From an uncultured Aquimarina sp. (GTDB lineage: Bacteria > Bacteroidota > Bacteroidia > Flavobacteriales > Flavobacteriaceae): a DNA stretch of 64,000 nt. The notes beneath the pieces were generated by a model. That model saw only the letters and a program-made list of their open reading frames with translations, was not told where the DNA came from and did no database searches. The position numbers and the translations under genes are program-made. Below are positions 1-7,908 of this stretch, one piece after another. Location: the NCBI GenBank assembly GCA_947497175.1, contig CANMFM010000003.1, positions 186,001 through 250,000 of the forward strand, given 5' to 3'. Positions within the stretch are counted from its first letter, which is position 1, and each line of letters opens with the position of its first letter.

Positions 1-630
1 GTCTAAAGATGGAGGATCGACCATCTGCTCATAGAGCAGATCTTTTGCTCGATACAACTTTAGTCTATCTGTAGTCTTCACACCAGCACGCTTGACACCC
101 TCATCTTTATTTAACAATTGAGCAAAAAAATGAGAAACCAATTCGGAAAATTGACTTTTAAGGAACATTTTTTGAGTCTGACCTGTATAATTCGAGTGAG
201 ATATTTTACGAATAACTGATTGAATTTCAATGTTTAACCCGAAATCCAAACAGTTATTTTTAAAAACAGGACTAATCTTATCCTTATATTCTTGAAAAAA
301 CGTCCTTAGGGTTTTATCTTTATTTTGAACAGGAATTACAATCAAAATATTTGGACGTATATTATTATTAGACAGGACTTTGAGAAACCTTGGTTTACTT
401 TCTGCACAAAAAGAAAACATAGATATAAAGGTTCTATTATTATTTCTACGACCTTCCTGAACACCTTGAGTCTTTGTAATGTTTGTTTTTTTTATTGTGC
501 CAAACATTGCTAAAACAAGACTTTCTCTCTGAAAATCAATGACATCTATTATATTATCATTCTTAATAGAGCTACCCGTACCACTCAACATGACATCAAA
601 CTCTCTAAATCTTAAAATCTGCAAAGACAT
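1..630 (-). CDS. AraC-family transcriptional regulator, C-terminus beyond window
   Basis: An open frame runs leftward from an ATG at 630 to the window edge without a stop, giving about 210 residues. The last visible segment (KLYRAKDLLYEQMVDPPSLD) is the usual lead-in to an AraC/PchR-type helix-turn-helix, where the next residues would be the first recognition helix. The part in view is therefore the ligand or oligomerisation domain and the DNA-binding domain lies outside. The start follows a 200-bp A+T-rich gap. The family assignment rests on the short C-terminal lead-in, so the subfamily and ligand cannot be stated. Confidence 0.6.
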   Translation of the reverse strand, partial: MSLQILRFREFDVMLSGTGSSIKNDNIIDVIDFQRESLVLAMFGTIKKTNITKTQGVQEGRRNNNRTFISMFSFCAESKPRFLKVLSNNNIRPNILIVIPVQNKDKTLRTFFQEYKDKISPVFKNNCLDFGLNIEIQSVIRKISHSNYTGQTQKMFLKSQFSELVSHFFAQLLNKDEGVKRAGVKTTDRLKLYRAKDLLYEQMVDPPSLD

Positions 631-831
631 TACTTATACAATATAATTATGATTACACTTCAAATATCCTATACTTTTGACATAATTAATTTCTTAATTA
701 GTCCAAAAAATCATTTTTTTAGCTCAATTAAACGTTAGTTAGTCCCTTAATAATTTGCTTATTTTACGACTTACTACGATAAATCCTTTTTTATTTAAGG
801 AAATGCCTTGAATTCATCGTAATCCTTTTTG

Positions 832-1881
832 TTATGCACAAGCACTAGAAATGACGCCAATATCATCAATCCTAACATCAACTCCTGCATCTATCAAATT
901 ACAAATTGTGAAGGGTAATTCTACAATCGGGTTTTGACGTAAATTTAATCGATCTAAACCTATTAGTAACCCTATTTCTGGTGGTACGGTTGTAAGTCGA
1001 TTATCGTCTACTACTAAACTTATTAAATTCTCTAAGTTCCCTATTTCAAAAGGTAGCTCTTGTAAGAGATTTTCTGACAAAATTAAATTTGCTAAATTGT
1101 TTAGGTTACCAATTGTAGTAGGCAATGCCTGTAATTGATTTTCATGCAAATCTAAATCTACCAAATTATTTAGATTCCCTATTTCAACTGGTAAGTCTAC
1201 TAATTCATTATTACCAAGCTCTAAGAACTTTAGATTGACTAATTGTACAATTTTTGGTGGTACTGTTGTAAGTCTATTTGCTATTAAATATAATTCTTCT
1301 AATCGAGTAAGGTTTCCCATTTCTAAAGGAATTGTCGTAAGTGCAGCATTAAAAACACCTAATATAACTACTCTTCCATCTTGCATCGAAACTCCTCCCC
1401 CCCACATTTCAATATCACTATCAGGATTATCTACATCCCAACCCCTATTATCAAGTGGTACTCTTGTGATAGAACCATTGGCATAATAAATTGCTCTTAA
1501 GGCTTCGCGATCTGAGTCAAGATCTACACTGTTTACACTAATTGAAATCTGATATATTGTAGACGATACTCCATCTTGCGCAGTTACGGTATAAGTAACA
1601 GGATTAGTAAAATCTCGTACTGCTCCACCCTCTGGGCTTACTGTTGCATTTTCTGAAATCGCAATACTGGGTGCCAACGCCGTGATATCGGTACCAAAGG
1701 GTACTGTAATAACAATTGTATTTTCCTGCGAATCTATCTCGGAAAACACATTATCGATTAGATCAAATGCTAAGATTTCTTTATCACTACTCAAAACAGT
1801 TTGATCATCGTCACCATTACAAGCATACAATACTATTATGATACCAAACAATACCAATAGTTTATTCGTTACATTTTTCAT
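832..1881 (-). CDS. Leucine-rich-repeat lipoprotein, one Ig-like domain (paralog 1 of 3)
   Basis: A 349-residue surface lipoprotein. Residues 1-21 form a type II signal peptide with lipobox LYAC (lipidated Cys21). Residues about 30-115 are one Ig-like domain of the DUF5018 kind, with the recurring phrase VTYTVTAQDG. A cap with DREALRAIYYAN follows, then about seven 23-residue leucine-rich repeats (LxxLxLxxNxLxxLPxxIGNL). Such proteins usually sit on the outer surface and bind other proteins or glycans; the partner is unknown. It is the shortest of three tandem paralogs. An 18-bp shared promoter element lies 83 bp before the start codon, with a TATTTTTG box downstream of it. Confidence 0.9.
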   Translation of the reverse strand: MKNVTNKLLVLFGIIIVLYACNGDDDQTVLSSDKEILAFDLIDNVFSEIDSQENTIVITVPFGTDITALAPSIAISENATVSPEGGAVRDFTNPVTYTVTAQDGVSSTIYQISISVNSVDLDSDREALRAIYYANGSITRVPLDNRGWDVDNPDSDIEMWGGGVSMQDGRVVILGVFNAALTTIPLEMGNLTRLEELYLIANRLTTVPPKIVQLVNLKFLELGNNELVDLPVEIGNLNNLVDLDLHENQLQALPTTIGNLNNLANLILSENLLQELPFEIGNLENLISLVVDDNRLTTVPPEIGLLIGLDRLNLRQNPIVELPFTICNLIDAGVDVRIDDIGVISSACA

Positions 1882-1933
1882 ACTCTTTTTCCTCTTTTTC
1901 GAATCTTTTAAATCTCTTAGTTTAAGATTTTAA

Positions 1934-1981
1934 CAAAAATAAGATGAATAAATAGCATATAAACCCCTGTTTTCAGTGAAA
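1934..1981 (-). promoter_or_regulatory. Shared promoter module, copy 1
   Basis: The element CCCCTGTTTTCAGTGAAA (plus-strand view) at 1964-1981 is a perfect consensus copy. Reading toward the lipoprotein gene, a 22-nt spacer leads to TATTTTTG at 1934-1941, which matches the Bacteroidetes -7 consensus TAnnTTTG. There is no clear -33 TTG, which fits an activator-dependent promoter. Confidence 0.75.
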
Positions 1982-2107
1982 TCAATTAGAAAAATTAGCA
2001 CATTTCTCACTTAAAAACCAAAAACAGAGATATTGGATTCAATACCCCTGCTTTTCAACTTTATATTATGATCACTTATGTAATACTAACTGTATAAAAT
2101 GTATCCT

Positions 2108-3568
2108 CTAGTCGGGACAATTATATAAAGGAGGACCATCATCAACAGAAATAAACACACCTGCGTTTTCTAATTCACACATAGCATCTTCTGGTAGTTT
2201 AACAAGAGGATTCACTCTTAAATCCATAAACCTTAAAGACCCTTCTTCGGCCATTCGAACGACTAATATGGGAGCTAAATTGGCTACTTCTGAAGGAACT
2301 GTAGTAAGCTCGTTACCTATTAGAACTAAACTTTCTAAACTTCTTAGGTTTCCTATTTCTTGTGGTATGCTAGAGATATGATTAAACCCAATCTCAAAGT
2401 CAACTAGTCTAGTCATACCCCCTATTTCAGGAGACAATTCAGCAATACCATTAGAGTTCAAAAGTAATTCTTCTAGATTCGTTAATTGCCATATCACTTC
2501 AGGAATATTTTCTAGTCTATTATTACTTAAAACAAGATACGTTAATTGCTTAAGATTTTCTATTTCTATAGGTAAATCTACAATCCTGTTGGCGGTTAAA
2601 ATTAACTCTTGAAGATTTGTTAGTTGCCCAATTTCTGGTGGTATTGTGGCAATTGTATGCCCAGTCAGTGTTAATCCTTCTAATGCCGTTAAGTACCCAA
2701 TTTCTAATGGAATTACCTCTAATGGACTAAATGATCCTTCTAATAAATCAATACTTAGCCCAACTACTCTTTGGTCTTCAACAGTTACTCCAAACCATGT
2801 AGAAATATCACTCTCGGGATCATCAACATCCCACCGGAGTTGATCGAATGTATTCTTTATTGCAGGGTTAATACTCACATTAGCATTATAAATTGCGATT
2901 AAAGCTTCACGATCTGTATCCAAATTTGCCTCTTGTTGATTAACCAAAACCTGATATGTTGTAGAAAATAATCCATCTTCGGAAGTTACTGTATAATTTA
3001 CTGCATTTGTGAAATCCTGAGCCACTCTGCTTCCAGGATCAATAGTAGCTTCTTGAGATACCTGAATGTCGGGAACCAAGGATGTGATGTCTATACCAAC
3101 CGGTACCGAAATCTGTATGGTTTTTTCTTCTTCATCTATAGTACCCACTATATCTTCTGTGATACCAGCATTAACACTCACTTCAAAATCAAACTGTAAA
3201 ATACTACTTTCTGTATTTGATAATACCGCTACGGTTACTACATAATCTACGGTATTACCATCTTGCGCAGTTACGGTATAGGTTACAGGATTAGTGAAAT
3301 CTTGTGCTACTCCACCCTCTGGGCTTACCATAGCATTTTCTGAGACAACAATTGTTGGCACTAATGCCGTTACATCTGTACCAAAAGGAACAGTGATAAC
3401 AATCATACTTTCTTGCTGATCAATCTCTGCACTACCATTATCGATCAAATCAAATGCCAAGATTTCTTTATCACTACTCAAAACTGCTTGATCATCATCA
3501 TTACTACAAGCATAAAATGCTATTACGATACCAAACAATACCAATAGTTTATTCATTACATTTTTCAT
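2108..3568 (-). CDS. Leucine-rich-repeat lipoprotein, two Ig-like domains (paralog 2 of 3)
   Basis: A 486-residue lipoprotein, closely related at the N-terminus to its two neighbours. The lipobox is FYAC (Cys21). Two Ig-like DUF5018-type domains span roughly residues 30-118 and 119-210. The DREALIAIYNAN cap leads into leucine-rich repeats to about residue 450. The C-terminus has a short Cys pair (AMCELENA and YNCPD) that the other paralogs keep only in part. The protein is predicted to be surface exposed and to mediate binding. It has its own copy of the shared promoter, so the three paralogs are separate transcription units rather than an operon. Confidence 0.9.
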   Translation of the reverse strand: MKNVMNKLLVLFGIVIAFYACSNDDDQAVLSSDKEILAFDLIDNGSAEIDQQESMIVITVPFGTDVTALVPTIVVSENAMVSPEGGVAQDFTNPVTYTVTAQDGNTVDYVVTVAVLSNTESSILQFDFEVSVNAGITEDIVGTIDEEEKTIQISVPVGIDITSLVPDIQVSQEATIDPGSRVAQDFTNAVNYTVTSEDGLFSTTYQVLVNQQEANLDTDREALIAIYNANVSINPAIKNTFDQLRWDVDDPESDISTWFGVTVEDQRVVGLSIDLLEGSFSPLEVIPLEIGYLTALEGLTLTGHTIATIPPEIGQLTNLQELILTANRIVDLPIEIENLKQLTYLVLSNNRLENIPEVIWQLTNLEELLLNSNGIAELSPEIGGMTRLVDFEIGFNHISSIPQEIGNLRSLESLVLIGNELTTVPSEVANLAPILVVRMAEEGSLRFMDLRVNPLVKLPEDAMCELENAGVFISVDDGPPLYNCPD

Positions 3569-3619
3569 ACTCTTTTTCTTCTTTTTTTATGTTTTAAACC
3601 CCTTAGTTTAAAATTTTCA

Positions 3620-3667
3620 CAAAAATAAGACGAACATATACCCTATAAACCCCTGTTTTCAGTGAAA
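3620..3667 (-). promoter_or_regulatory. Shared promoter module, copy 2
   Basis: A perfect CCCCTGTTTTCAGTGAAA lies at 3650-3667 and TATTTTTG at 3620-3627 on the minus strand, again 22 nt apart. It is 82 bp from the start of the second LRR lipoprotein. Sequence beyond the 18-mer (the box and its flanks) is also similar to copy 1, consistent with duplication together with the gene. Confidence 0.75.
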
Positions 3668-3815
3668 TCAATTAGAAAAATTATAAGCTTTATTAATTGA
3701 AATAATTTTACAACACATGAATCTCTTGTCAAAAAAAACTTACCAAACGTAGTAACTCTTTATTCAGAAATTGAAGTATATAGATTTTTTAAATCTTAAA
3801 AGCCATAAAGAAGTA

Positions 3816-3839
3816 GAGGTTGTCGTAAGTAACAACCTC
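3816..3839 (-). terminator. Hairpin terminator after the third LRR lipoprotein
   Basis: GAGGTTGT (3816-3823) pairs with ACAACCTC (3832-3839) around an 8-nt loop. It lies about 93 nt beyond the stop codon of the 3932-5545 gene. On the minus strand it is followed by a T-rich stretch, so it probably ends that transcript. Confidence 0.55.
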
Positions 3840-3931
3840 CTTATACTCAATTTATGATCATTACCCGACCATCATCCAAAAAGTTTAAAAAAACTGAATC
3901 AATTCTACTACAAAGTTATACTTATTATACC

Positions 3932-5545
3932 TTATTCGCAGATCAATAACAAGCCGGGATTATCAACTGCGACTATAATTTCTACATTTAACAAATTACA
4001 AATTGTAAAGGGCAATATTGTTATTGGATTTTGTCGTAAGTCTAGTTGAAATAAACTAAGCAGAAATCCTATTTCTGATGGTACACTCGAAAGGTTATTA
4101 TCAAACAATTTTAGATTTCTAATACTTCTCAAGTTCCCTATCTCTGGAGGGAGTTCCTCTAAAACATTACCTTCTACCTTTAGCACTTCAAGTTTATCAA
4201 GATTTCCAATTGTTGCTGGCAGTGTTCGTAATAAATTGAAATTCAAATCTAATTCAATCAAATTACTCAAGTTTCCTATTCCTGTTGGAATAGCGCTTAA
4301 ACTATTTCCAGCTAGATCAAGCCTTTCTAGCTGAGTAAGGTTTCCTATTTCTGATGGAATTGTTCTAATCAAATTGGTTGCAAAAACAAGAACCTTTAAC
4401 TGATTCAGGTTTCCTATTTCTGATGGAATTGTTCTTAAATCTATATTAATAAGATCTAGCTCAACTACCCTACCATCTTGTATCGTAACTCCACCCCATG
4501 TTGCGATATCACTATTGAGATCCTCTACATCCCAATTTTCTTCATCTAGCGCTCTTCGTGTAGCAGAATCATTAGCATAATAAATTGCTCTTAAGGCTTC
4601 ACGATCAGTCTCTGAACTACCATCTTCCTTGCTAACCGAAACCTGATATGTTGTCGAAGTTGCCCCGTCTTCAGCAGTAACTTTATAGTCAACTGCATTT
4701 GTAAAATCTTGTGTTACACCACTCCCCGGACTTACCATTGCATTTTCTGATACAACAATTGTAGGGACCAACGAAGTAACATCCGTACCAAAGGGTACAG
4801 ATATCATTATTATCTTTTCTACCTCATCTATAATACCCATTATGTCTTCTGTTATACCATTATTAGTACTTGCCTCAAAATTAAACTGAAGAATGCCGCT
4901 CTGTGTATTAGGTAATACTTCTACGGTTACTATATAGTCGATTGTGCTTCCATCTTGTGCAGTGACAGTATAGGTTACCGAATCAGTAAAATCCTGAACC
5001 TCTCCACTCCCTGGACTTACCGTTGCGTTTTCTGATATCTCAATATTGGGAGCCAACGAAGTAACATCCGTACCAGAGGGTACAGATATCATTATTATCT
5101 TTTCTACCGCATCTATAGTACCCGTTATGTCTTCTGTTATACCATTATTAGTACTTGCCTCAAAATTAAACTGAAGAATGCCGCTCTGTGCATTAGGTAA
5201 TACTTCTACAGTTACTATATAGTCGATTGTGCTTCCATCTTGTGCTGTGACAGTATAGGTTACCGAATCAGTAAAATCCTGAACCTCTCCACTCCCCGGA
5301 TTTACCATTGCATTTTCTGATATCACAATAGTAGGGGCCAACGAAGTAACATCTGTCCCAAAGGGTATAGTTACAACAATTACATTTTTTTCCTGATCGA
5401 CACTAGTAATCCCATCGTTTATCAAATCAAACCCTAAGATCTCTTTACTACTACTTAAAACAGTTTGATCATCATCGCTACCACAAGCATATACTAGCAT
5501 TATGACACCAAGTAATATCAAAAGTTTATTTATTATTTTTTTCAT
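3932..5545 (-). CDS. Leucine-rich-repeat lipoprotein, three Ig-like domains (paralog 3 of 3)
   Basis: A 537-residue lipoprotein with lipobox VYAC (Cys21). Three consecutive Ig-like domains occupy roughly residues 30-120, 121-215 and 216-310. The last two are nearly identical over a 285-bp DNA period (for example around 4911 and 5196), a sign of recent unit duplication. A DREALRAIYYAN cap and about eight leucine-rich repeats follow. The domain set and the promoter match the two genes downstream, so this is the long member of a tandem family. Predicted role: extracellular binding at the cell surface, with the extra domains acting as a stalk. Confidence 0.9.
   Translation of the reverse strand: MKKIINKLLILLGVIMLVYACGSDDDQTVLSSSKEILGFDLINDGITSVDQEKNVIVVTIPFGTDVTSLAPTIVISENAMVNPGSGEVQDFTDSVTYTVTAQDGSTIDYIVTVEVLPNAQSGILQFNFEASTNNGITEDITGTIDAVEKIIMISVPSGTDVTSLAPNIEISENATVSPGSGEVQDFTDSVTYTVTAQDGSTIDYIVTVEVLPNTQSGILQFNFEASTNNGITEDIMGIIDEVEKIIMISVPFGTDVTSLVPTIVVSENAMVSPGSGVTQDFTNAVDYKVTAEDGATSTTYQVSVSKEDGSSETDREALRAIYYANDSATRRALDEENWDVEDLNSDIATWGGVTIQDGRVVELDLINIDLRTIPSEIGNLNQLKVLVFATNLIRTIPSEIGNLTQLERLDLAGNSLSAIPTGIGNLSNLIELDLNFNLLRTLPATIGNLDKLEVLKVEGNVLEELPPEIGNLRSIRNLKLFDNNLSSVPSEIGFLLSLFQLDLRQNPITILPFTICNLLNVEIIVAVDNPGLLLICE
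4790..5360 (-). repeat. Two direct 285-bp repeats inside the third LRR lipoprotein
   Basis: Two near-identical units, offset by 285 bp (95 codons), encode adjacent Ig-like domains. Matching landmarks are the runs beginning ggtaatacttctac at 4911 and 5196, which differ by few bases. The length is a whole number of codons, so units can be gained or lost in frame. Unit limits are approximate. Confidence 0.8.
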
Positions 5546-5594
5546 ATTCTCTTCTTTTTTTTGAATGTTAGAAATCCCTATCCAGAATTTTGTC

Positions 5595-5642
5595 CAAAAA
5601 TAAGACGAATCAACGCTCTATGAATCCCTGTTTTCAGTGAAA
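5595..5642 (-). promoter_or_regulatory. Shared promoter module, copy 3
   Basis: TCCCTGTTTTCAGTGAAA (5625-5642) matches the consensus at 17 of 18 positions. TATTTTTG on the minus strand at 5595-5602 is again 22 nt away. It serves the third LRR lipoprotein, whose ATG is 80 bp downstream. Confidence 0.75.
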
Positions 5643-6027
5643 AAATAAAACCCATTTATACAATGAGTCTAGCTATCTGTGTGTATCCAGTAACAGCAAT
5701 ATTCTGTGATCTAGACACTCCTTAACGCAAACCCTTTATTTCCTATTCAATGACGTAAAAAAATATAATTCTGGAACATAAAATTTTCCATTAGCAATAC
5801 ACTTTAAGTGTTCTTCCAACCCTTTTTTATTTTTAGTTGGATTTTCTTGTTATTTTTTAATAACCATCATTAAACATTCTCTTTCTTTAAAAAGAGTTCG
5901 CTATTTGTTCTTGAAAGCAACTCTCTGTAATTGACTTCTTGTTTTAAAACTCTTTAAAACTCACTTTCATTAAAACTAGGTGATGTAAATCGTTCTCCTT
6001 TATCAATCCTTTTATTAGATCTCTTTT
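5643..6027. other. Intergenic region without a recognised gene
   Basis: About 385 bp of A+T-rich sequence lies between the promoter of the third LRR lipoprotein and the remnant at 6028. Stops are frequent in all frames. I see no RNA gene or further promoter element. Confidence 0.5.
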
Positions 6028-6240
6028 TTAAAGGTAGTATCTACCTTCAAATTCTAGCTCCATCTCAGAAGAGGTATCACAATATATCCATTCTACCGTT
6101 TCACCATCGTACACATATTTAAATCTATATCTTTTTTGATGAGCAAAAATAGGGTATCAATCTTTATGTAATTATCTGTTATCAAATCCCCAGTATGGAC
6201 ACCTACCTCTGATGTGTATTTTACAAGTAAGTAAAAACTA
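6028..6240 (-). pseudogene. Remnant of a small hypothetical gene, frameshifted
   Basis: Two frames join into one protein-like stretch. The first contains VKYTSEVGVHTGDLITDNYI and ends near IDTLF. About 6135 the frame shifts and continues as RFKYVYDGETVEWIYCDTSS, then EMELEFEGRYYL and a stop at 6028. The composition and acidic tail look coding in both halves. The 5' end is fused to the 3' end of the 6238-6789 gene, and no start of its own remains. The family was not recognised. Confidence 0.5.
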
Positions 6241-6789
6241 TATACCCCTTTTCTTAATCTTAATATCATTTTCGTCAATGTATGCCTCGATATCTTTTAT
6301 CCAGGTACTATCTCCATTTTGAAACTTCTTATTGATAGGGTGATCATATTCAAGTTCTAATATTAATTCCACCAGTCCATTTTCATATTCAACTTCTTCC
6401 TTTAACCGTTCATACCAATCAAAATTTCCGTTTAAGACATGTCCTAAATATTTATCTATAATAAAAACAAAGTGGATTAATTGATTCTTAATACCCTCCT
6501 TATCTCCATACTCTGATTTTGGAAACCGCTCGAGGACTTTATCATCATCTGTAAGACTATAACTTACCAAACGCATAATATCAAAACTGGTATAATCATC
6601 TTTTCGATAAAACAATCCTTGCAAATGATATCTATCCATATTAAAATTTATTTTACAATGTTGATTCTTTATGTCAACAGAATACATAGCATTTACTTTA
6701 AACTCCAGATCATATTTATTAACCAAAGGAGTAAAAGCATCTATTACATCATCAGGAAAACTCTCGTAGGAGTGCATATTAAATTTCAT
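6238..6789 (-). CDS. Hypothetical acidic cytosolic protein, 183 aa
   Basis: I do not recognise a family. The protein has no signal peptide or membrane segment, is rich in Asp, Glu, Tyr and aromatic residues, and ends in a charged tail (KIKKRGI). That profile is common among small immunity-like proteins of Bacteroidetes, but no diagnostic motif is seen. It lies 36 nt downstream of a small membrane-protein gene and probably belongs to the transcript that begins at the shared promoter element near 7252. An alternative start five residues in (MHSYESF) is possible. Confidence 0.65.
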   Translation of the reverse strand: MKFNMHSYESFPDDVIDAFTPLVNKYDLEFKVNAMYSVDIKNQHCKINFNMDRYHLQGLFYRKDDYTSFDIMRLVSYSLTDDDKVLERFPKSEYGDKEGIKNQLIHFVFIIDKYLGHVLNGNFDWYERLKEEVEYENGLVELILELEYDHPINKKFQNGDSTWIKDIEAYIDENDIKIKKRGI

Positions 6790-6824
6790 ATTATTATAGT
6801 TACCTCGTAAAAAACTTTAAGCAC

Positions 6825-6965
6825 TTACTCTTTCAAAGTATTTCGCCTCCAGCCTAGTGCTTTATTTAAAATTACTTTTTGAAAATGATAAAATCGGTAT
6901 GGGAAAAATAAAACAAAGGCTAAAATCAAAAAAAAGGTCATTTTTACACATGAAATCGTTTTCAT
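6825..6965 (-). CDS. Small single-pass membrane protein, 46 aa
   Basis: An ATG at 6965 opens a 46-residue frame: a short polar start, one hydrophobic helix (FFLILAFVLFFPY), then a basic tail (KALGWRRNTLKE). The topology fits a single-pass inner-membrane peptide with a cytosolic basic end. It lies between the shared promoter element at 7252 and the 6238-6789 gene, all on the minus strand. It is below normal gene-finder length and its function is unknown. Confidence 0.45.
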   Translation of the reverse strand: MKTISCVKMTFFLILAFVLFFPYRFYHFQKVILNKALGWRRNTLKE

Positions 6966-7012
6966 TTACATTAAATTTATATGAAACAATAATTTTTAAA
7001 CCTTATTAAATC

Positions 7013-7114
7013 TTACTTCTGCCTAACCCAATTTACTAGAGCAACTTGATACTCTATCAATTTAATATCATGTGATACAATATCACTTTCCAGACTTAAA
7101 CCTTTTTGTTTCAT
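7013..7114 (-). CDS. Possible small protein, 33 aa
   Basis: A 33-residue frame from ATG 7114 reads MKQKGLSLESDIVSHDIKLI and ends in NWVRQK. It is the first frame after the shared promoter element at 7252-7269, about 100 nt from the predicted transcription start. It has no hydrophobic segment and no recognised family. It may be a leader peptide or a gene remnant. Confidence 0.3.
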   Translation of the reverse strand: MKQKGLSLESDIVSHDIKLIEYQVALVNWVRQK

Positions 7115-7221
7115 TTCTTATTTGAATACTTTTGCCTTATACAAATTAACAATACCATATTTACTTATTTCCAAATATATTTTTGATATTAATCCTAATC
7201 TACATTTTGTAACCTGCCCTG

Positions 7222-7269
7222 CGAATTTAATTATATCTATCTGTCAATAGCACACTGTTTTCAGTGAAA
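7222..7269 (-). promoter_or_regulatory. Shared promoter module, copy 4 (perfect inverted repeat form)
   Basis: ACACTGTTTTCAGTGAAA (7252-7269) matches the consensus at 16 of 18 positions and contains a perfect inverted repeat CACTG-TTTT-CAGTG. TAAATTCG on the minus strand at 7222-7229 is 22 nt away and differs from TAnnTTTG at one position. Downstream are the small frames at 7013 and 6825 and the 6238-6789 gene. Confidence 0.65.
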
Positions 7270-7340
7270 TTGGATTAATACAACTCAAAATTGTCTAATG
7301 TACGCGATTAAACTATAAAGAGGTTTACCAAATAGATAGT

Positions 7341-7805
7341 CTATATTTTCTTACTCATAATAACCACTACTTTACCTTTTATAATAAATCGATCTATTTC
7401 ATCCCAACCCTTTCTTCTATATAGGGTTTCGGCTGTAGAAGTAAAAAGGTACAGTTTTCTGAATCCTTTTTTTTTTGCCTCTGATTCTATTTCATCTAAC
7501 AATCTAGCACCGAACCCCTTTCCTCTGTGATTTGGCGTTGTGTACATTAATGCAATCCATGGGTAATAATTATTATACTTCTTTATATAATCCTGTATTC
7601 TTACTTTTTTATACAATCCCCCTGTGCCAGCACAAATATTATCGACCGTTAACATGATTTGAAAAATCACATTATCATCAGGATTCTTTGTTAAATGATT
7701 AAAGGTATTTTTATTGGGTACTCCCCATTCATTTAGGTACCAATTAGCTATTTGGTTAATCTCATCCACATGCTCAGAATTAATAAATTCAAAGTCAATT
7801 TTCAT
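7341..7805 (-). CDS. GNAT-family N-acetyltransferase
   Basis: A 154-residue GCN5-related acetyltransferase, the usual single-domain length. The acetyl-CoA pyrophosphate loop is visible as HRGKGFGARLL (about residues 98-108), after the strand IALMYTTP. The C-terminal motif AETLYRRKGW (about 131-140) is the common motif B end of this fold. The substrate cannot be told from sequence; relatives acetylate small amines, antibiotics or protein N-termini. It lies about 100 bp downstream of the decarboxylase gene on the same strand but has its own gap, so co-transcription is uncertain. Confidence 0.85.
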   Translation of the reverse strand: MKIDFEFINSEHVDEINQIANWYLNEWGVPNKNTFNHLTKNPDDNVIFQIMLTVDNICAGTGGLYKKVRIQDYIKKYNNYYPWIALMYTTPNHRGKGFGARLLDEIESEAKKKGFRKLYLFTSTAETLYRRKGWDEIDRFIIKGKVVVIMSKKI

Positions 7806-7908
7806 AATTTTCGGTAAACACTTTAGGTTCTAATTATTGCCTCTGTTATGCATATTAATGTTATGCAACCCAAGAACAATTTGTTTATAAAACAAACTTT
7901 AGTCCATT

